This document shows, one piece after another, positions 45,695 to 54,927 of a stretch of 64,000 bases of DNA; the stretch's first letter is position 1; each line of letters begins with the position of its first letter. The notes under the pieces are model-generated. The model was not told the DNA's origin, did no database searches, and worked only from the letters and a program-made list of their open reading frames with translations. A program made the position numbers and the translations under genes. Location of the stretch: contig NZ_JAJEQX010000016.1 of assembly GCF_020687545.1 (NCBI RefSeq), positions 1 to 64,000 on the forward strand, written 5' to 3'. Source of the stretch: Ruminococcus turbiniformis (GTDB taxonomy: Bacteria; Bacillota; Clostridia; Lachnospirales; Lachnospiraceae).

Positions 45695-46780
45695 TCAGCC
45701 GATATAAGAACAGATCCGGTCTCCCATTTCTTTTGTTCCGATCTGTGTCATTCCTTCCGACATAATGTCAACCGTTCTGTATCCGTCTTGTAACACGCGC
45801 TCAACCGCGTTCTCGATCGCATCCGCCTCCCGGTCAAGATCAAAGGAATAGCGGAGCATCATGGCCGCGGACAGGATCGTCGCGATGGGATTCGCGATTC
45901 CCTTGCCCGCGATGTCCGGCGCGGAGCCGCCGCTCGGCTCGTAAAGCCCGAACTTCGTCTCATTTAAGCTTGCGCTTGCCAGCATTCCGATGGATCCGGT
46001 CACCATGCTCGCCTCATCGGAAAGAATGTCTCCAAACATGTTCTCTGTAAGTATCACGTCAAACTGGGCCGGGTCTTTCACAAGCTGCATGGCGCAGTTG
46101 TCCACAAGCATATGCTCAAGCTTTACTTCCGGGTAATCCTCTGCTACTTCCTCCACGACTTTTCTCCAGAGTCTGGACGAGTCGAGAACATTGGCCTTGT
46201 CAACGCTTGTGACTTTCTTCCTGCGCTTCATGGCAATGTCAAATCCGCGCTTCGCGATTCTGCGGATCTCCTCCTCGCTGTATGTAAGCTCATCTCTCGC
46301 CACGAGCATGCCGTTCTCTTTCTCCGTGCTTCTCTTTCCAAAATAGAGGCCGCCTGTGAGCTCGCGCATGATCATCATGTCAAAGCCTTTCTCCGCGATC
46401 TCTTCTTTCAGCGGACATGCCCCCTTAAGCTCGCTGTAGAGAACTGCGGGACGCAAATTTGCAAAAAGGTTGAGCCCTTTCCGCAGGCTTAAGAGTCCTG
46501 CCTCCGGACGTTTTGAGGGCTCCAGCTTATACCAGGGGGAAGTCTTCGCGTCCCCGCCGATGGAACCCATGAGCACGGCATCGCTTTCTTTCGCCGCCGC
46601 AAGCGTCTCGTCAGTCAGCGGAACCCCGTTTACATCAATTGAAGCGCCCCCCATCAGAAGCTGCGTATAGGAAAGGGAATGTCCGTAAACCTCCGCAACC
46701 CGGTCGAGCACTTTCATCGCCTCGTCCACGATCTCAGGGCCGATTCCATCCCCTTTTATCACACCGATCTTCATCTCCAT
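45695..46780 (-). CDS. leuB: 3-isopropylmalate dehydrogenase
   Basis: A 361-residue NAD-dependent dehydrogenase of leucine synthesis. It opens with [33 protein letters not shown] and [13 protein letters not shown] are typical, and [20 protein letters not shown] is near the C-terminus. Two near starts (46780 and 46774) are possible; the first follows GGAAGGATG. It is first in the leuB-ilvD-ilvB-serC-serA run. leuA, leuC and leuD are not in this window. Confidence 0.96.
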   Translation of the reverse strand: MEMKIGVIKGDGIGPEIVDEAMKVLDRVAEVYGHSLSYTQLLMGGASIDVNGVPLTDETLAAAKESDAVLMGSIGGDAKTSPWYKLEPSKRPEAGLLSLRKGLNLFANLRPAVLYSELKGACPLKEEIAEKGFDMMIMRELTGGLYFGKRSTEKENGMLVARDELTYSEEEIRRIAKRGFDIAMKRRKKVTSVDKANVLDSSRLWRKVVEEVAEDYPEVKLEHMLVDNCAMQLVKDPAQFDVILTENMFGDILSDEASMVTGSIGMLASASLNETKFGLYEPSGGSAPDIAGKGIANPIATILSAAMMLRYSFDLDREADAIENAVERVLQDGYRTVDIMSEGMTQIGTKEMGDRICSYIG

Positions 46781-46817
46781 ATCCGTTCATCCTTCCACAT
46801 ATAAAATATTACTTTTA

Positions 46818-46846
46818 ATCATACCTCATTTCATGGTGCGTTTCAA
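46818..46846 (-). promoter_or_regulatory. Promoter for leuB-ilvD-ilvB-serC-serA
   Basis: On the minus strand TTGAAA (46846-46841) and TATGAT (46823-46818) are separated by 17 bases, 38 bases before leuB. The leader is too short for a T-box or leader-peptide attenuator. Confidence 0.65.
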
Positions 46847-46893
46847 GTATCTGAGTCAAAAAACAGAGGGCGCTCTGTAAAATTCGGATGAAA

Positions 46894-46940
46894 AATCCGG
46901 AGAGAAGCCCTCCGTCACACGAACAGCTTTTCTCCGGATT
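46894..46940 (-). terminator. Terminator after yajC
   Basis: AATCCGGAGA (46894-46903) pairs with TCTCCGGATT (46931-46940), and the stem continues inward with AAGC/GCTT. A second small hairpin (ACAGAG with CTCTGT, 46863-46878) with a T-run follows on the minus strand, as a backup. Confidence 0.8.
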
Positions 46941-46948
46941 CTTTTGGA

Positions 46949-47224
46949 TTATTCCGCATTCGGTTTTTCAATCTGAGCGATCGCCGCTTTCTGCATCGGA
47001 ATACGGCAGTTCTTGTTGTTTCCGAACTCAACGATTACATCCTCGTCCGTGATATCGATGATCACGCCGTAGAAACCGCTTGTCGTCAGAGCCGTATCTC
47101 CCACTTCCATGGATGCCAGCATCGCCTGAACTCTCTTCTGCTCCTTTTTCTGAGGACGCATAAGAAGGAACCACATCAGGGCCAGAACAGCGATCCACAC
47201 TATAAGCATGCTTATCATATCCAT
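46949..47224 (-). CDS. yajC: Preprotein translocase subunit YajC
   Basis: A 91-residue membrane protein that associates with SecDF. A single N-terminal membrane segment (MISMLIVWIAVLALMWFLLM) is followed by the typical RPQKKEQKRVQAMLASMEVGD and a small beta domain (TTSGFYGVIIDITDEDVIVEFG). AGGAGG precedes the ATG. It is transcribed on its own from a clear promoter, 104 bases after tgt. Confidence 0.94.
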   Translation of the reverse strand: MDMISMLIVWIAVLALMWFLLMRPQKKEQKRVQAMLASMEVGDTALTTSGFYGVIIDITDEDVIVEFGNNKNCRIPMQKAAIAQIEKPNAE

Positions 47225-47263
47225 AACTATATTCCTCCTGACTTTCTATCCGACAATAAGATT

Positions 47264-47292
47264 ACTATACACAAAAATAGGATATTCTTCAA
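47264..47292 (-). promoter_or_regulatory. Promoter for yajC
   Basis: On the minus strand TTGAAG (47292-47287) and TATAGT (47269-47264) are separated by 17 bases, 40 bases before the yajC start. Confidence 0.65.
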
Positions 47293-47328
47293 GTATCTTT
47301 TTGAAAAAACAGCGCTTCCGGGCCTATT

Positions 47329-48456
47329 TTATCGTCCCGAGAGCCCTTCCAGTTTTTTCTTCTTATATGACTGGTACTCTCCTGCGTCGATGGCGTCCCG
47401 GATCTCCTCCATCATCGTGTTGTAGAAATACAGATTGTGAAGAACACAGAGCCGCATTCCGAGCATCTCCTTTGCCTTGAGCAGGTGCCGGATATAGGCG
47501 CGGCTGTAGCTTCTGCAGGCCGGACACCCGCACCCCTCCTCAATGGGGCGCTCGTCCAGCTCATATTTCGCGTTGAACAGGTTCATTTTCCCGTGATTGG
47601 TATACACGTGGCCGTGGCGGCCGTTTCGGGAGGGGTAAACACAGTCGAAAAAGTCCACGCCTCTGTCCACCGCCTCGAGTATATTCGCCGGCGTTCCCAC
47701 ACCCATCAGATAGGTGGGTTTCTTCTCCGGCAGATGGGGCACAACCGCATCCAGAATCCGGTACATCTCCTCGTGGCTCTCTCCGACCGCAAGGCCGCCC
47801 ACCGCGTATCCGTCCAGATCAAGTTCCGTAATCTTCTGCGCGTGTTCAATCCGGATATCCTCGTAGATGCCCCCCTGGTTAATCCCGAAGAGGAGCTGAT
47901 GGGGATTGATCGTATCCGGCAGGGAGTTCAGCCTTGCCATCTCGTCCTTGCAGCGCTTCAGCCAGCGCGCCGTCCGGTCCACGGAGTTTCCGATATATTT
48001 CCGGTCCGCCGTGCTGGGCGGACACTCGTCAAAGGCCATTGCAATCGTGGAGGCAAGGTTGGACTGAATCTGCATGCTCTCCTCCGGCCCCATGAAAATC
48101 TTTCTCCCGTCGATATGGGAGTTAAAATGCACGCCCTCCTCTTTGATCTTTCTCAGAGAGGCAAGCGAAAACACCTGGAATCCCCCGGAATCCGTCAGAA
48201 TCGGCCTGTCCCAGTTCATAAAACGGTGAAGCCCGCCCAGCTTTTTCACAATCTCATCCCCCGGGCGCACATGGAGATGGTATGTGTTGGACAGCTCCAC
48301 CTGGGTTTTGATCTGTCTGAGATCATCCGTCGAGACGGCGCCCTTGATGGCCGCGGCCGTTCCCACGTTCATGAAGACCGGTGTCTCGATCGTTCCATGC
48401 ACCGTGTGAAGGCGTCCGCGCTTTGCCTTCCCGTCTTTTTTCAGCAGTTCATACAT
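47329..48456 (-). CDS. tgt: Queuine tRNA-ribosyltransferase
   Basis: A 375-residue transglycosylase that exchanges guanine 34 for preQ1 in tRNAs with GUN anticodons. Catalytic aspartates are in ILTDSGGFQVFSLASLRKI and FFDCVYPSRNGRHGHVYT. The zinc site is CGCPACRSYSRAYIRHL plus a downstream histidine. The ATG at 48456 follows GAGGGAG; an in-frame ATG 15 bases upstream lacks a site. It lies between the L,D-transpeptidase gene and yajC. Confidence 0.97.
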   Translation of the reverse strand: MYELLKKDGKAKRGRLHTVHGTIETPVFMNVGTAAAIKGAVSTDDLRQIKTQVELSNTYHLHVRPGDEIVKKLGGLHRFMNWDRPILTDSGGFQVFSLASLRKIKEEGVHFNSHIDGRKIFMGPEESMQIQSNLASTIAMAFDECPPSTADRKYIGNSVDRTARWLKRCKDEMARLNSLPDTINPHQLLFGINQGGIYEDIRIEHAQKITELDLDGYAVGGLAVGESHEEMYRILDAVVPHLPEKKPTYLMGVGTPANILEAVDRGVDFFDCVYPSRNGRHGHVYTNHGKMNLFNAKYELDERPIEEGCGCPACRSYSRAYIRHLLKAKEMLGMRLCVLHNLYFYNTMMEEIRDAIDAGEYQSYKKKKLEGLSGR

Positions 48457-48531
48457 TGATGTCTCCCTCATATTTCCTTATCTTCATCTTCGTTCTGTTT
48501 CGTTATATTTCCCTGTCTGCATCATCTTCGG

Positions 48532-50289
48532 TTAGTAGTGAATCACAACCGGCGTCCCCGCGCTGAGCATGTTAAACAGCGCCCCCGCCTGGTCAACCGG
48601 CATGTTCACGCATCCGTGGGATCCCGCTGTCTGATAGCGTGACCCGCCGAACGAGGACTGCCAGTTGGCGTCGTGGAATCCGTGTCCCTGCCACGTAAAC
48701 GGCATCCAGTAGGAAACCGGCGTCTCGTAGATCGGTTTTCCCGTACTGGGATTTATCTCGCCCTTAAGCGTCGCGTTTCTCTCAGTGTAGAGGATATCAT
48801 ACACTCCCTCGGGCGTCTGTCTGTTGTCTGCCGGAAGCCCTGTCACCACGTCTGTCTCAAGTGCAATGCTTCCGTCCACAATATACCACATATGCTGGGT
48901 CGACAGATCCACCTCGAGATAGGTCGTGCCCCAGTCCTGGGCAGAATGGGACGCCGCCGTCTGGGCATAGGCCGGCTCTCTGGTCACCACTTCCCCGTTC
49001 TGAATGCTGGCGATCAGGTTCTGCGTCTCTGTCTCCTCGTCGATGGACCAGCCGTATGTGCCTCCTGACACCTGAGCCGTCTTTCCGGTCGGCGTGGTGA
49101 TCGTCCTTGTCGCCCCGACCGTATCATAGGTTGAACCGAACTGGCGCATCCACTCTCTCACCGCGTCCTGATTTAAGGACACCTGCATGTTCTCATCATA
49201 AGTAAGCCAGGTGGAGATCAGCGCCTTGTCCACCACCACATTTTCTGTCATCGTATATGTCACGCTCGCCTTGCAGTACTGGTTCATAACGTCGCACGCT
49301 TCCTGCACTTCCGGAGACTCGGATGTATACTGAGGCATCTTGTAGCACTCTTCCTCCATCATATCAAGGCTTGTTCTGAACTCTGTAATATACTCTTTGA
49401 TCTTTGATGTCAGTGCGTCAACATCCACTGCAGTCCCGTAGACTTCCGGCTCCACCACAAAAGACTCACCGTCAAACTTCGGATATGCGGACACCGGGTC
49501 CGTCTGCTCCTGCGTCACCGCCTGGATTTCCTGGATCTTCTGCGTCAGTTCTCCCTGATCGTACTCTACGTCAATGGTCACATCGGTATTTGTCTTTGAA
49601 AACAGCGACGTGATCCACAGCAGCGGATTCTGCGCCTCAAGCGCATCCTGAATATCTGAATTTTCCTTGTACTGAAGAGAGATATCACTGCCTTTGATTA
49701 CGTCAGTCACTCCGTCCTTCTCCACCAGTGTAAGCTCATAGCCGTCCACCTGGCTTCTCAAGTACTCTTCTACCTCAGCCGCCGTCGCGCCGGAAAAATC
49801 CTTTCCGTTGATGGACGTATTTATGTAGAAGTGACTGATAAAGAACGCGGAAACTCCCAGATAAATCACAAGCAGGGCGCCGGCAATGCTTCCTGCAATA
49901 ATCAGCGGCTTCCTGGGAATCGTGCGTTTCCCGCCTTTTCTTCTGTTTCTTCGTCTTCTGTTCTTCATTTTTCTTCCCGGCTGTTCTCTGTATGCTCCGG
50001 CACGGTCCTCTGCAGTCTCTTCTTCGCTCTCATCCGTCTCAGGATCATATGCGGGTTCGCCGTCCTCATCATATGCGCTTTCATCGTCCCCGTCATATGC
50101 GATTTCATCATCCCCGTCATATGCGATTTCATCATCCTCAGCGTTGTATACGATTTCGTCTTCCGCGTCATACGCAGTCCCGCTGCCTTCCGGGCCTTCC
50201 TTCTCTTCCCCGGTCTCATTCAGGAACAGTTCTTCCCCCTCTGTTTTATCCTGATGTATGTCAGATTTCCTGATCTCGTCTCTGCTCAT
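48532..50289 (-). CDS. Membrane-anchored L,D-transpeptidase (YkuD) with acidic repeat tail
   Basis: A 585-residue peptidoglycan cross-linking enzyme. Residues 40-95 are an acidic repeat tract with AYDGDDE-type units. A basic stretch (RRRRNRRKGGKR) and one membrane segment (about 128-152) follow, so the acidic tail is cytoplasmic. The outer part has a peptidoglycan-binding-like domain (about 160-430; PG_binding_4 type). A C-terminal YkuD domain carries GFHDANW and the catalytic SHGCVNMP (Cys about 560). Related proteins make 3-3 cross-links or attach ligands to the wall. AAGGAGAG precedes the start. Confidence 0.9.
   Translation of the reverse strand: MSRDEIRKSDIHQDKTEGEELFLNETGEEKEGPEGSGTAYDAEDEIVYNAEDDEIAYDGDDEIAYDGDDESAYDEDGEPAYDPETDESEEETAEDRAGAYREQPGRKMKNRRRRNRRKGGKRTIPRKPLIIAGSIAGALLVIYLGVSAFFISHFYINTSINGKDFSGATAAEVEEYLRSQVDGYELTLVEKDGVTDVIKGSDISLQYKENSDIQDALEAQNPLLWITSLFSKTNTDVTIDVEYDQGELTQKIQEIQAVTQEQTDPVSAYPKFDGESFVVEPEVYGTAVDVDALTSKIKEYITEFRTSLDMMEEECYKMPQYTSESPEVQEACDVMNQYCKASVTYTMTENVVVDKALISTWLTYDENMQVSLNQDAVREWMRQFGSTYDTVGATRTITTPTGKTAQVSGGTYGWSIDEETETQNLIASIQNGEVVTREPAYAQTAASHSAQDWGTTYLEVDLSTQHMWYIVDGSIALETDVVTGLPADNRQTPEGVYDILYTERNATLKGEINPSTGKPIYETPVSYWMPFTWQGHGFHDANWQSSFGGSRYQTAGSHGCVNMPVDQAGALFNMLSAGTPVVIHY
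50045..50167. repeat. 24-bp tandem repeats in the L,D-transpeptidase gene
   Basis: Five imperfect units of 24 bases (one of 27) start with TCATATGCG or a close variant. They lie within the coding sequence and encode the acidic D-E-x-A-Y-D-G-D octapeptide repeats. Units three and four are identical over most of their length, which suggests recent slippage. Confidence 0.85.
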
Positions 50290-50406
50290 CAGTTCATCAA
50301 CTCTCCTTTTTCAGCATCTCGGCAACATTATAGTACGATTCTCATGAAAAGTACAGGAAATAATATAATCTTCAAACAATTTTAAAAAATGGGAATTTCT
50401 CCGCTC

Positions 50407-50435
50407 TTGTCATCAGACATTTCTTCCTATATAAT
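50407..50435 (+). promoter_or_regulatory. Promoter for aroC
   Basis: TTGTCA (50407-50412) and a perfect TATAAT (50430-50435) are separated by 17 bases, with the aroC start 77 bases downstream. Confidence 0.75.
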
Positions 50436-50512
50436 GTTTTCTGAACGTCTATCACGTTCCCCGGCGCTGCTGTTTTGCGGCAGATTCCGGGCAGACAGAA
50501 AGGAGACTATCA

Positions 50513-51658
50513 ATGAGCGGTTCATCATTTGGAAAAATATTCAGCATCACAACATGGGGTGAATCTCACGGCGCGGGAATCGGTGTCGTCATCGACGGAT
50601 GCCCCGCCGGAATCCCGCTGACTGAAAACGAGATTCAGAGATACCTTGACCGGAGGAAACCGGGGCAGAGCAAATACACAACAAAGAGAAACGAGTCGGA
50701 CTCCGTGGAGATCCTCTCCGGCGTGTTCGAGGGAGTGACAACGGGCACACCCATCTCCCTTCTCGTGCGCAATCAGGATCAGCGCTCCCGCGATTACGGA
50801 AATATTGCTTCCACATTCCGGCCGGGACATGCTGACTATCCGTTCACGGAAAAATACGGGATCCGCGACTACCGCGGCGGCGGGCGTTCCTCAGGCCGTG
50901 AAACAATCGGCCGGGTGGCCGCAGGTGCAGTTGCTTCCCTTCTTTTAAAGGAACTCGGCATCTCGGTCCGGGCCTACACGAAATCCATCGGTCCATATGA
51001 AATTGACGAAAAGGATTATCACTTTGAAGAGATCGAAGAGAACAGCCTCTATATGCCGAACAGAAAAACAGCAGAAAAAGCAGGGGAATACATCTCCTCC
51101 CTGATGGCGGAGACGGATTCCTGCGGCGGCATCATCGAGTGTACCGCAGACGGACTGCCGGTCGGAATCGGTGAACCCGTATTCGACAAGCTGGACGCCA
51201 TGCTCGCCCGCGCCGTCATGTCCATCGGAGCGGTGAAAGGCGTGGAGATCGGCGACGGTTTTGCCGCTGCCTCCTCCGTCGGAAGCCGGAACAATGACCC
51301 GTTTTTCTCAGAAGGCGGCGTCATCCGCAAGAAAAGCAACCACGCCGGCGGTACGCTGGGCGGATTAAGCGACGGCTCCCGCCTCGTTCTCCGTGCGGCT
51401 GTAAAGCCGACTTCCTCCATCTCCAGAGAACAGAGCACCGTAAACACCGACGGGGAGAATGTCCGGATGCGCGTCGTCGGAAGACACGATCCGGTCATCG
51501 TCCCCCGTGCGGTTGTTGTCGTGGAGGCCATGACCGCGCTTACCATCGCGGATCTTCTTCTGCAGAACATGTGCAGCCGCATGGAAAACATAAAGAAAGT
51601 CTATGGCGCACACACGGGCTCAGACACGGAAGCAGCCTCCGCCGATGAACTCTCTTAA
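50513..51658 (+). CDS. aroC: Chorismate synthase
   Basis: A 381-residue FMN-dependent enzyme forming chorismate from EPSP, the last shared aromatic step. It has GESHGAGIGVVIDGCPAG at the start, GGGRSSGRETIGRVAAGA, and GGTLGGLSDG, all family signatures, and FRPGHADYPF. AGAAAGGAG precedes the ATG. The last 39 bases overlap the convergent nucleoside kinase gene. With pheA and the DAHP synthase gene it shows aromatic synthesis genes scattered across the window. Confidence 0.97.
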   Translation: MSGSSFGKIFSITTWGESHGAGIGVVIDGCPAGIPLTENEIQRYLDRRKPGQSKYTTKRNESDSVEILSGVFEGVTTGTPISLLVRNQDQRSRDYGNIASTFRPGHADYPFTEKYGIRDYRGGGRSSGRETIGRVAAGAVASLLLKELGISVRAYTKSIGPYEIDEKDYHFEEIEENSLYMPNRKTAEKAGEYISSLMAETDSCGGIIECTADGLPVGIGEPVFDKLDAMLARAVMSIGAVKGVEIGDGFAAASSVGSRNNDPFFSEGGVIRKKSNHAGGTLGGLSDGSRLVLRAAVKPTSSISREQSTVNTDGENVRMRVVGRHDPVIVPRAVVVVEAMTALTIADLLLQNMCSRMENIKKVYGAHTGSDTEAASADELS

Positions 51659-53290
51659 CAGAGAGTTTGTCGGCACATACTCGCTTCCGATGCCTACAAA
51701 GTAGTCGAAAAATTTCAGAAGGCGCTTCGCCTCCAGATATTCCTCCGTATCCTTGTCAACTCCAAAGAGAAGCGGCTCCACATACTGTTTGAGCACAGCC
51801 AGCTCATAGAGAAGCGAAGAATTGAACATCACATCCGCTTCCTCCTGGAAGGGGAAGATGTTTCTTTCCTCCCCGCGCCTTACGGATGGCCACATGGAGA
51901 TGGTCTTTGAAGCGGACGCTCCTCTCGTGCGCGCATCCCGGACAAGCCTCCGGATCAGACGTCCGTCCGTGGACGGGATACGGTTGTGTTCATCAATATT
52001 GAGCTGGGTCAGTGCGCTGATATAGATTTTGAATTTGTTCGCATCATCCATGTACTCCGTAAGTTTCGGATTCAGGCAGTGAATCCCCTCGATCACAAGG
52101 ATATCGTTCTCACCCAGCCGTTTCGGCCGGCTCTCATACTTCCGTTTCCCGGTTTTGAAGTCAAACACAGGAAGATATACGCTCTCTCCGTTGAGAAGCG
52201 CCTGCATGTCTTCATTAAACTTCTCAATGTCAATCGCCTCCAGGCATTCAAAGTCATAGTTTCCTTCGCTGTCTCTCGGCGTGTGTTCACGGTCCACGAA
52301 ATAATTGTCCACCGCAATCGGATGAGGCTTCAGCCCATTGACCCGGAGCTGGATGGACAGTCTGTGTGAGAACGTCGTCTTTCCCGAAGAGGACGGTCCC
52401 GCAACAAGAACGAAGCGGATGTTGCCCCGCTCTGAGATCTGCTTTGCGATTTCTCCGATCTGGCGCTCCTGGTGGGCTTCCTGCACGAGCACCACCTCCC
52501 GCATATCCCCCCGGGTAATCATGTCGTTCAGGGCGCCTACCGTGTCGATCTCCTGGCAGTCTCCCCACTGCACAGACTCTTTGAGCACACGGAAGAGCTT
52601 CGGACTTGCACAGAAATCCGGCACCTCCTCCGGACGTTCTTTTGCCGGCATCTGAATCACAAATCCCCCGCCGTAGAGGTGGAGGGAGAAGTATTTCAGG
52701 CATCCCGCGTCCGGCACCATATATCCGTAGAAATAATCTTCAAACTCGTTGATGCTGTATATATTCACCTTTGAGACTCTCCGGTATTCAAAGAGTCTCT
52801 CCTTGTCGTACATTCCGTGCCTGTGGAAGAGCTCGAGGGCGTCATCCGTGTGTACGCTCCTCTTTTTGAGCGGGATTTTCGCGTCTGAGAGTTCATGCAT
52901 CCGCTTTGAGACTTTGTCCAGGAACTCTTCTGTCAGTTTCACATCCCCCTCCACAGTACAGTAGTAGCCCTTGTCCAGTGAAAAGTGGATGCGCACACGC
53001 TCGATCCGGTCGTGCCCGGCCACATCGTGAACCGCCTTTACAAGCAGAAAGCACATGCTTCTTTTGTAGGCGGCATGCCCGATCGGGTCCGCCGTTGTGA
53101 CAAACGTAAGCTCACAGTCTTCCTGTACCGTCTTTGCCAGTTCCTGAAGATGATACTCTCCCTCAAACACAAGCACAATCTGATGCTCGTACCGGGGCTG
53201 TACCTCCTCCGCGATCTCTCTGTAAGTTGTTCCCGCCCTGTATTCTCTCGTCTCACCGCCTATAGTCACTCTGCATAACTTTTCTGCCAT
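51620..53290 (-). CDS. Uridine kinase-like nucleoside kinase with TGS and ThrRS-like domains
   Basis: A 556-residue fusion. Residues 1-65 form a TGS-like domain. Residues 70-200 resemble the second additional domain of threonyl-tRNA synthetase. A uridine kinase/phosphoribulokinase domain follows from about 290, with P-loop GPSSSGKTT at 298-306. This architecture is common in Firmicutes and is usually annotated nucleoside kinase. Its substrate is uncertain, and the TGS part suggests nucleotide or RNA sensing. AGGAGG precedes the ATG. The 3' end overlaps aroC by 39 bases. Confidence 0.9.
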   Translation of the reverse strand: MAEKLCRVTIGGETREYRAGTTYREIAEEVQPRYEHQIVLVFEGEYHLQELAKTVQEDCELTFVTTADPIGHAAYKRSMCFLLVKAVHDVAGHDRIERVRIHFSLDKGYYCTVEGDVKLTEEFLDKVSKRMHELSDAKIPLKKRSVHTDDALELFHRHGMYDKERLFEYRRVSKVNIYSINEFEDYFYGYMVPDAGCLKYFSLHLYGGGFVIQMPAKERPEEVPDFCASPKLFRVLKESVQWGDCQEIDTVGALNDMITRGDMREVVLVQEAHQERQIGEIAKQISERGNIRFVLVAGPSSSGKTTFSHRLSIQLRVNGLKPHPIAVDNYFVDREHTPRDSEGNYDFECLEAIDIEKFNEDMQALLNGESVYLPVFDFKTGKRKYESRPKRLGENDILVIEGIHCLNPKLTEYMDDANKFKIYISALTQLNIDEHNRIPSTDGRLIRRLVRDARTRGASASKTISMWPSVRRGEERNIFPFQEEADVMFNSSLLYELAVLKQYVEPLLFGVDKDTEEYLEAKRLLKFFDYFVGIGSEYVPTNSLLREFIGGGCFRV

Positions 53291-53300
53291 CTGCTTCCTC

Positions 53301-54083
53301 CTAAATCACCTGAAAAGGATGAACGACCGGAGCCGTTCCGACTTCGAGCACGGGCAGCTTTTCCGCAAGGAACTGCCTCATATCCTCGATAAAAATATAT
53401 TCTGTTCCGTAATGGCCGGCATCGATCACCGCAAGATTCTGCTCCACCGCATCCAGCCCGTCATGGTGCCCGATATCCCCTGTCACGAGGACGTCCGCGC
53501 CCTTTGCCAATGCAGGCCCCACGGCCGACTTGCCCGAACCCGGAGATATGGCAAGCCTTTTCACTTTCTTCTCCATGTCTCCGAATACTTTCAGGCTTCC
53601 CAGATTCAGTTTATGTTTGATATAGACGCAGCATTCCTCAAGAGTCATCTCTTTTTCCAGCTCTCCGATCCGCCCGATTCCCTCGGGGAGGCCGTCCTTT
53701 TCCATTGTCACATCGAGAACTTTCGCATCTTTAAGCCCCAGCTTTCTCTTTGCGAGATCCGCCATGCCAAGCACGTCATAGTTTGTGTGCATGGCATAGT
53801 AAGAGATATCGTTTTGTATCAGCTTCAGCACTCTTCTCGACACAAAGTCCTCATCCGTCACCCTCTTAAGCGGGGAGAAAATCAGCGGGTGATGGGTAAT
53901 GAGCATGTCTGCTCCCCACGCAGCCGCCTCCTCGATCACCGCGTCTGTGGCGTCCAGGGCAATATACACCCGGGAGACTTCCCGGTCAGTTCTGCCAGCC
54001 AAAAGCCCCACATTGTCAAAATCAAGCGCCGCTTCCCTCGGGTAGGACGCCTCGATCACCCGGATAATCTCACTGCATTTCAT
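53301..54083 (-). CDS. Nif3-like dinuclear metal centre protein
   Basis: A 260-residue NIF3/YbgI-family protein, sometimes annotated GTP cyclohydrolase 1 type 2. Metal ligands are visible in ADMLITHHPLIFSP (HH), AMHTNYDV (H), TGDIGHHDGLDA and IDAGHYGTE (H and E). Family members form hexameric rings; their true activity is debated. The start overlaps the 3' end of trmK by 14 bases, an arrangement common in Firmicutes, which implies coupling. Confidence 0.93.
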   Translation of the reverse strand: MKCSEIIRVIEASYPREAALDFDNVGLLAGRTDREVSRVYIALDATDAVIEEAAAWGADMLITHHPLIFSPLKRVTDEDFVSRRVLKLIQNDISYYAMHTNYDVLGMADLAKRKLGLKDAKVLDVTMEKDGLPEGIGRIGELEKEMTLEECCVYIKHKLNLGSLKVFGDMEKKVKRLAISPGSGKSAVGPALAKGADVLVTGDIGHHDGLDAVEQNLAVIDAGHYGTEYIFIEDMRQFLAEKLPVLEVGTAPVVHPFQVI

Positions 54084-54909
54084 AGTATTTCATCCCTTTC
54101 CGCACGCATTCAAGTTCCCCGGCCAGCTCTTCCTTCCGTTTCAGAGCCCGCCCGTTTTCTGCATGTTCCAGTTTTTTCAGCAGATTTTCCTTCAGTTCTG
54201 TCTCCTTTTCCAGATACTCCCGAAGCACAGGGTTTCTGCTCTCAAGAAGGAGCCTGCCGTATCTGAGCTGTACATCATCCCACATTTCCATACCGTTGTC
54301 TGCCTTCGCCGGCGCATCCTTCTCTGCTCCCGCTTTCTCGCAGGATCCGGCGCCGCTTTCCGCACCGCTGCTGTCTGACGCCGCGTTTGCCGCCACATTT
54401 GCCGCCGCGTTTTCCCGCCGCCTCGCGGCTTCGGCCGGGGGCAGCACTTTCATCATAGGATAGTACTTTCCGCTCTCCTCCACCATATTTTCTTTTATAA
54501 AGAAAAAACCTTCCTCTAAAAGAAAGGCTCTCATTTTTTCGATCTCGGACTGGGGCTGGAGAATACATTCTTTCAACGTGTTCACCACACCGAGTCCTTC
54601 TTTCAGGATGCGGATCATAAGGGGACCGCCCATACCGGCGATCACCGCGGACTCACACTCTCCCTCCTGAAGCGAGGCAAACCCGTCGGAGAGCCTTGTG
54701 TCGATCCGCCCGGAAAGTCCGTGCTCCGCGATATTCTCCCGCGCTTTCTGAAGCGGGCCGCGGTTCACGTCCATTGCCACCGCGCCGGGGATCTTCCCTC
54801 TCTCCGCCAGATAAATGGGAATATAGGCGTGGTCCGTGCCGATATCCGCCAGACGGAATCCGGCGGTCACAAGGTCTGCGACCGCCTGAAGTCTTATCGA
54901 TAATTCCAT
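54070..54909 (-). CDS. trmK: tRNA (adenine(22)-N1)-methyltransferase TrmK
   Basis: A 279-residue SAM-dependent methyltransferase that modifies A22 in tRNA. The SAM motif ADIGTDHAYIPIYL is at about 21-34 and VIAGMGGPLMIRIL near 90-102. Between about 159 and 206 there is a low-complexity Ala/Ser/Gly/Glu insert (NAAANVAANAASDSSGAES...), which is not usual in this family. The C-terminal helical domain then resumes with WDDVQLRYGRLLLE. It is 18 bases downstream of rpoD. The fold and reading frame are intact despite the insert. Confidence 0.92.
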   Translation of the reverse strand: MELSIRLQAVADLVTAGFRLADIGTDHAYIPIYLAERGKIPGAVAMDVNRGPLQKARENIAEHGLSGRIDTRLSDGFASLQEGECESAVIAGMGGPLMIRILKEGLGVVNTLKECILQPQSEIEKMRAFLLEEGFFFIKENMVEESGKYYPMMKVLPPAEAARRRENAAANVAANAASDSSGAESGAGSCEKAGAEKDAPAKADNGMEMWDDVQLRYGRLLLESRNPVLREYLEKETELKENLLKKLEHAENGRALKRKEELAGELECVRKGMKYYEMQ

Positions 54910-54927
54910 ACTGTATTTTCTCCCGCG

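Noticed and set aside
46781..46893. T-box or leader attenuator ahead of leuB
   Set aside because: The promoter lies only 38 bases before the gene, and the GGTGGNACC T-box core is absent.
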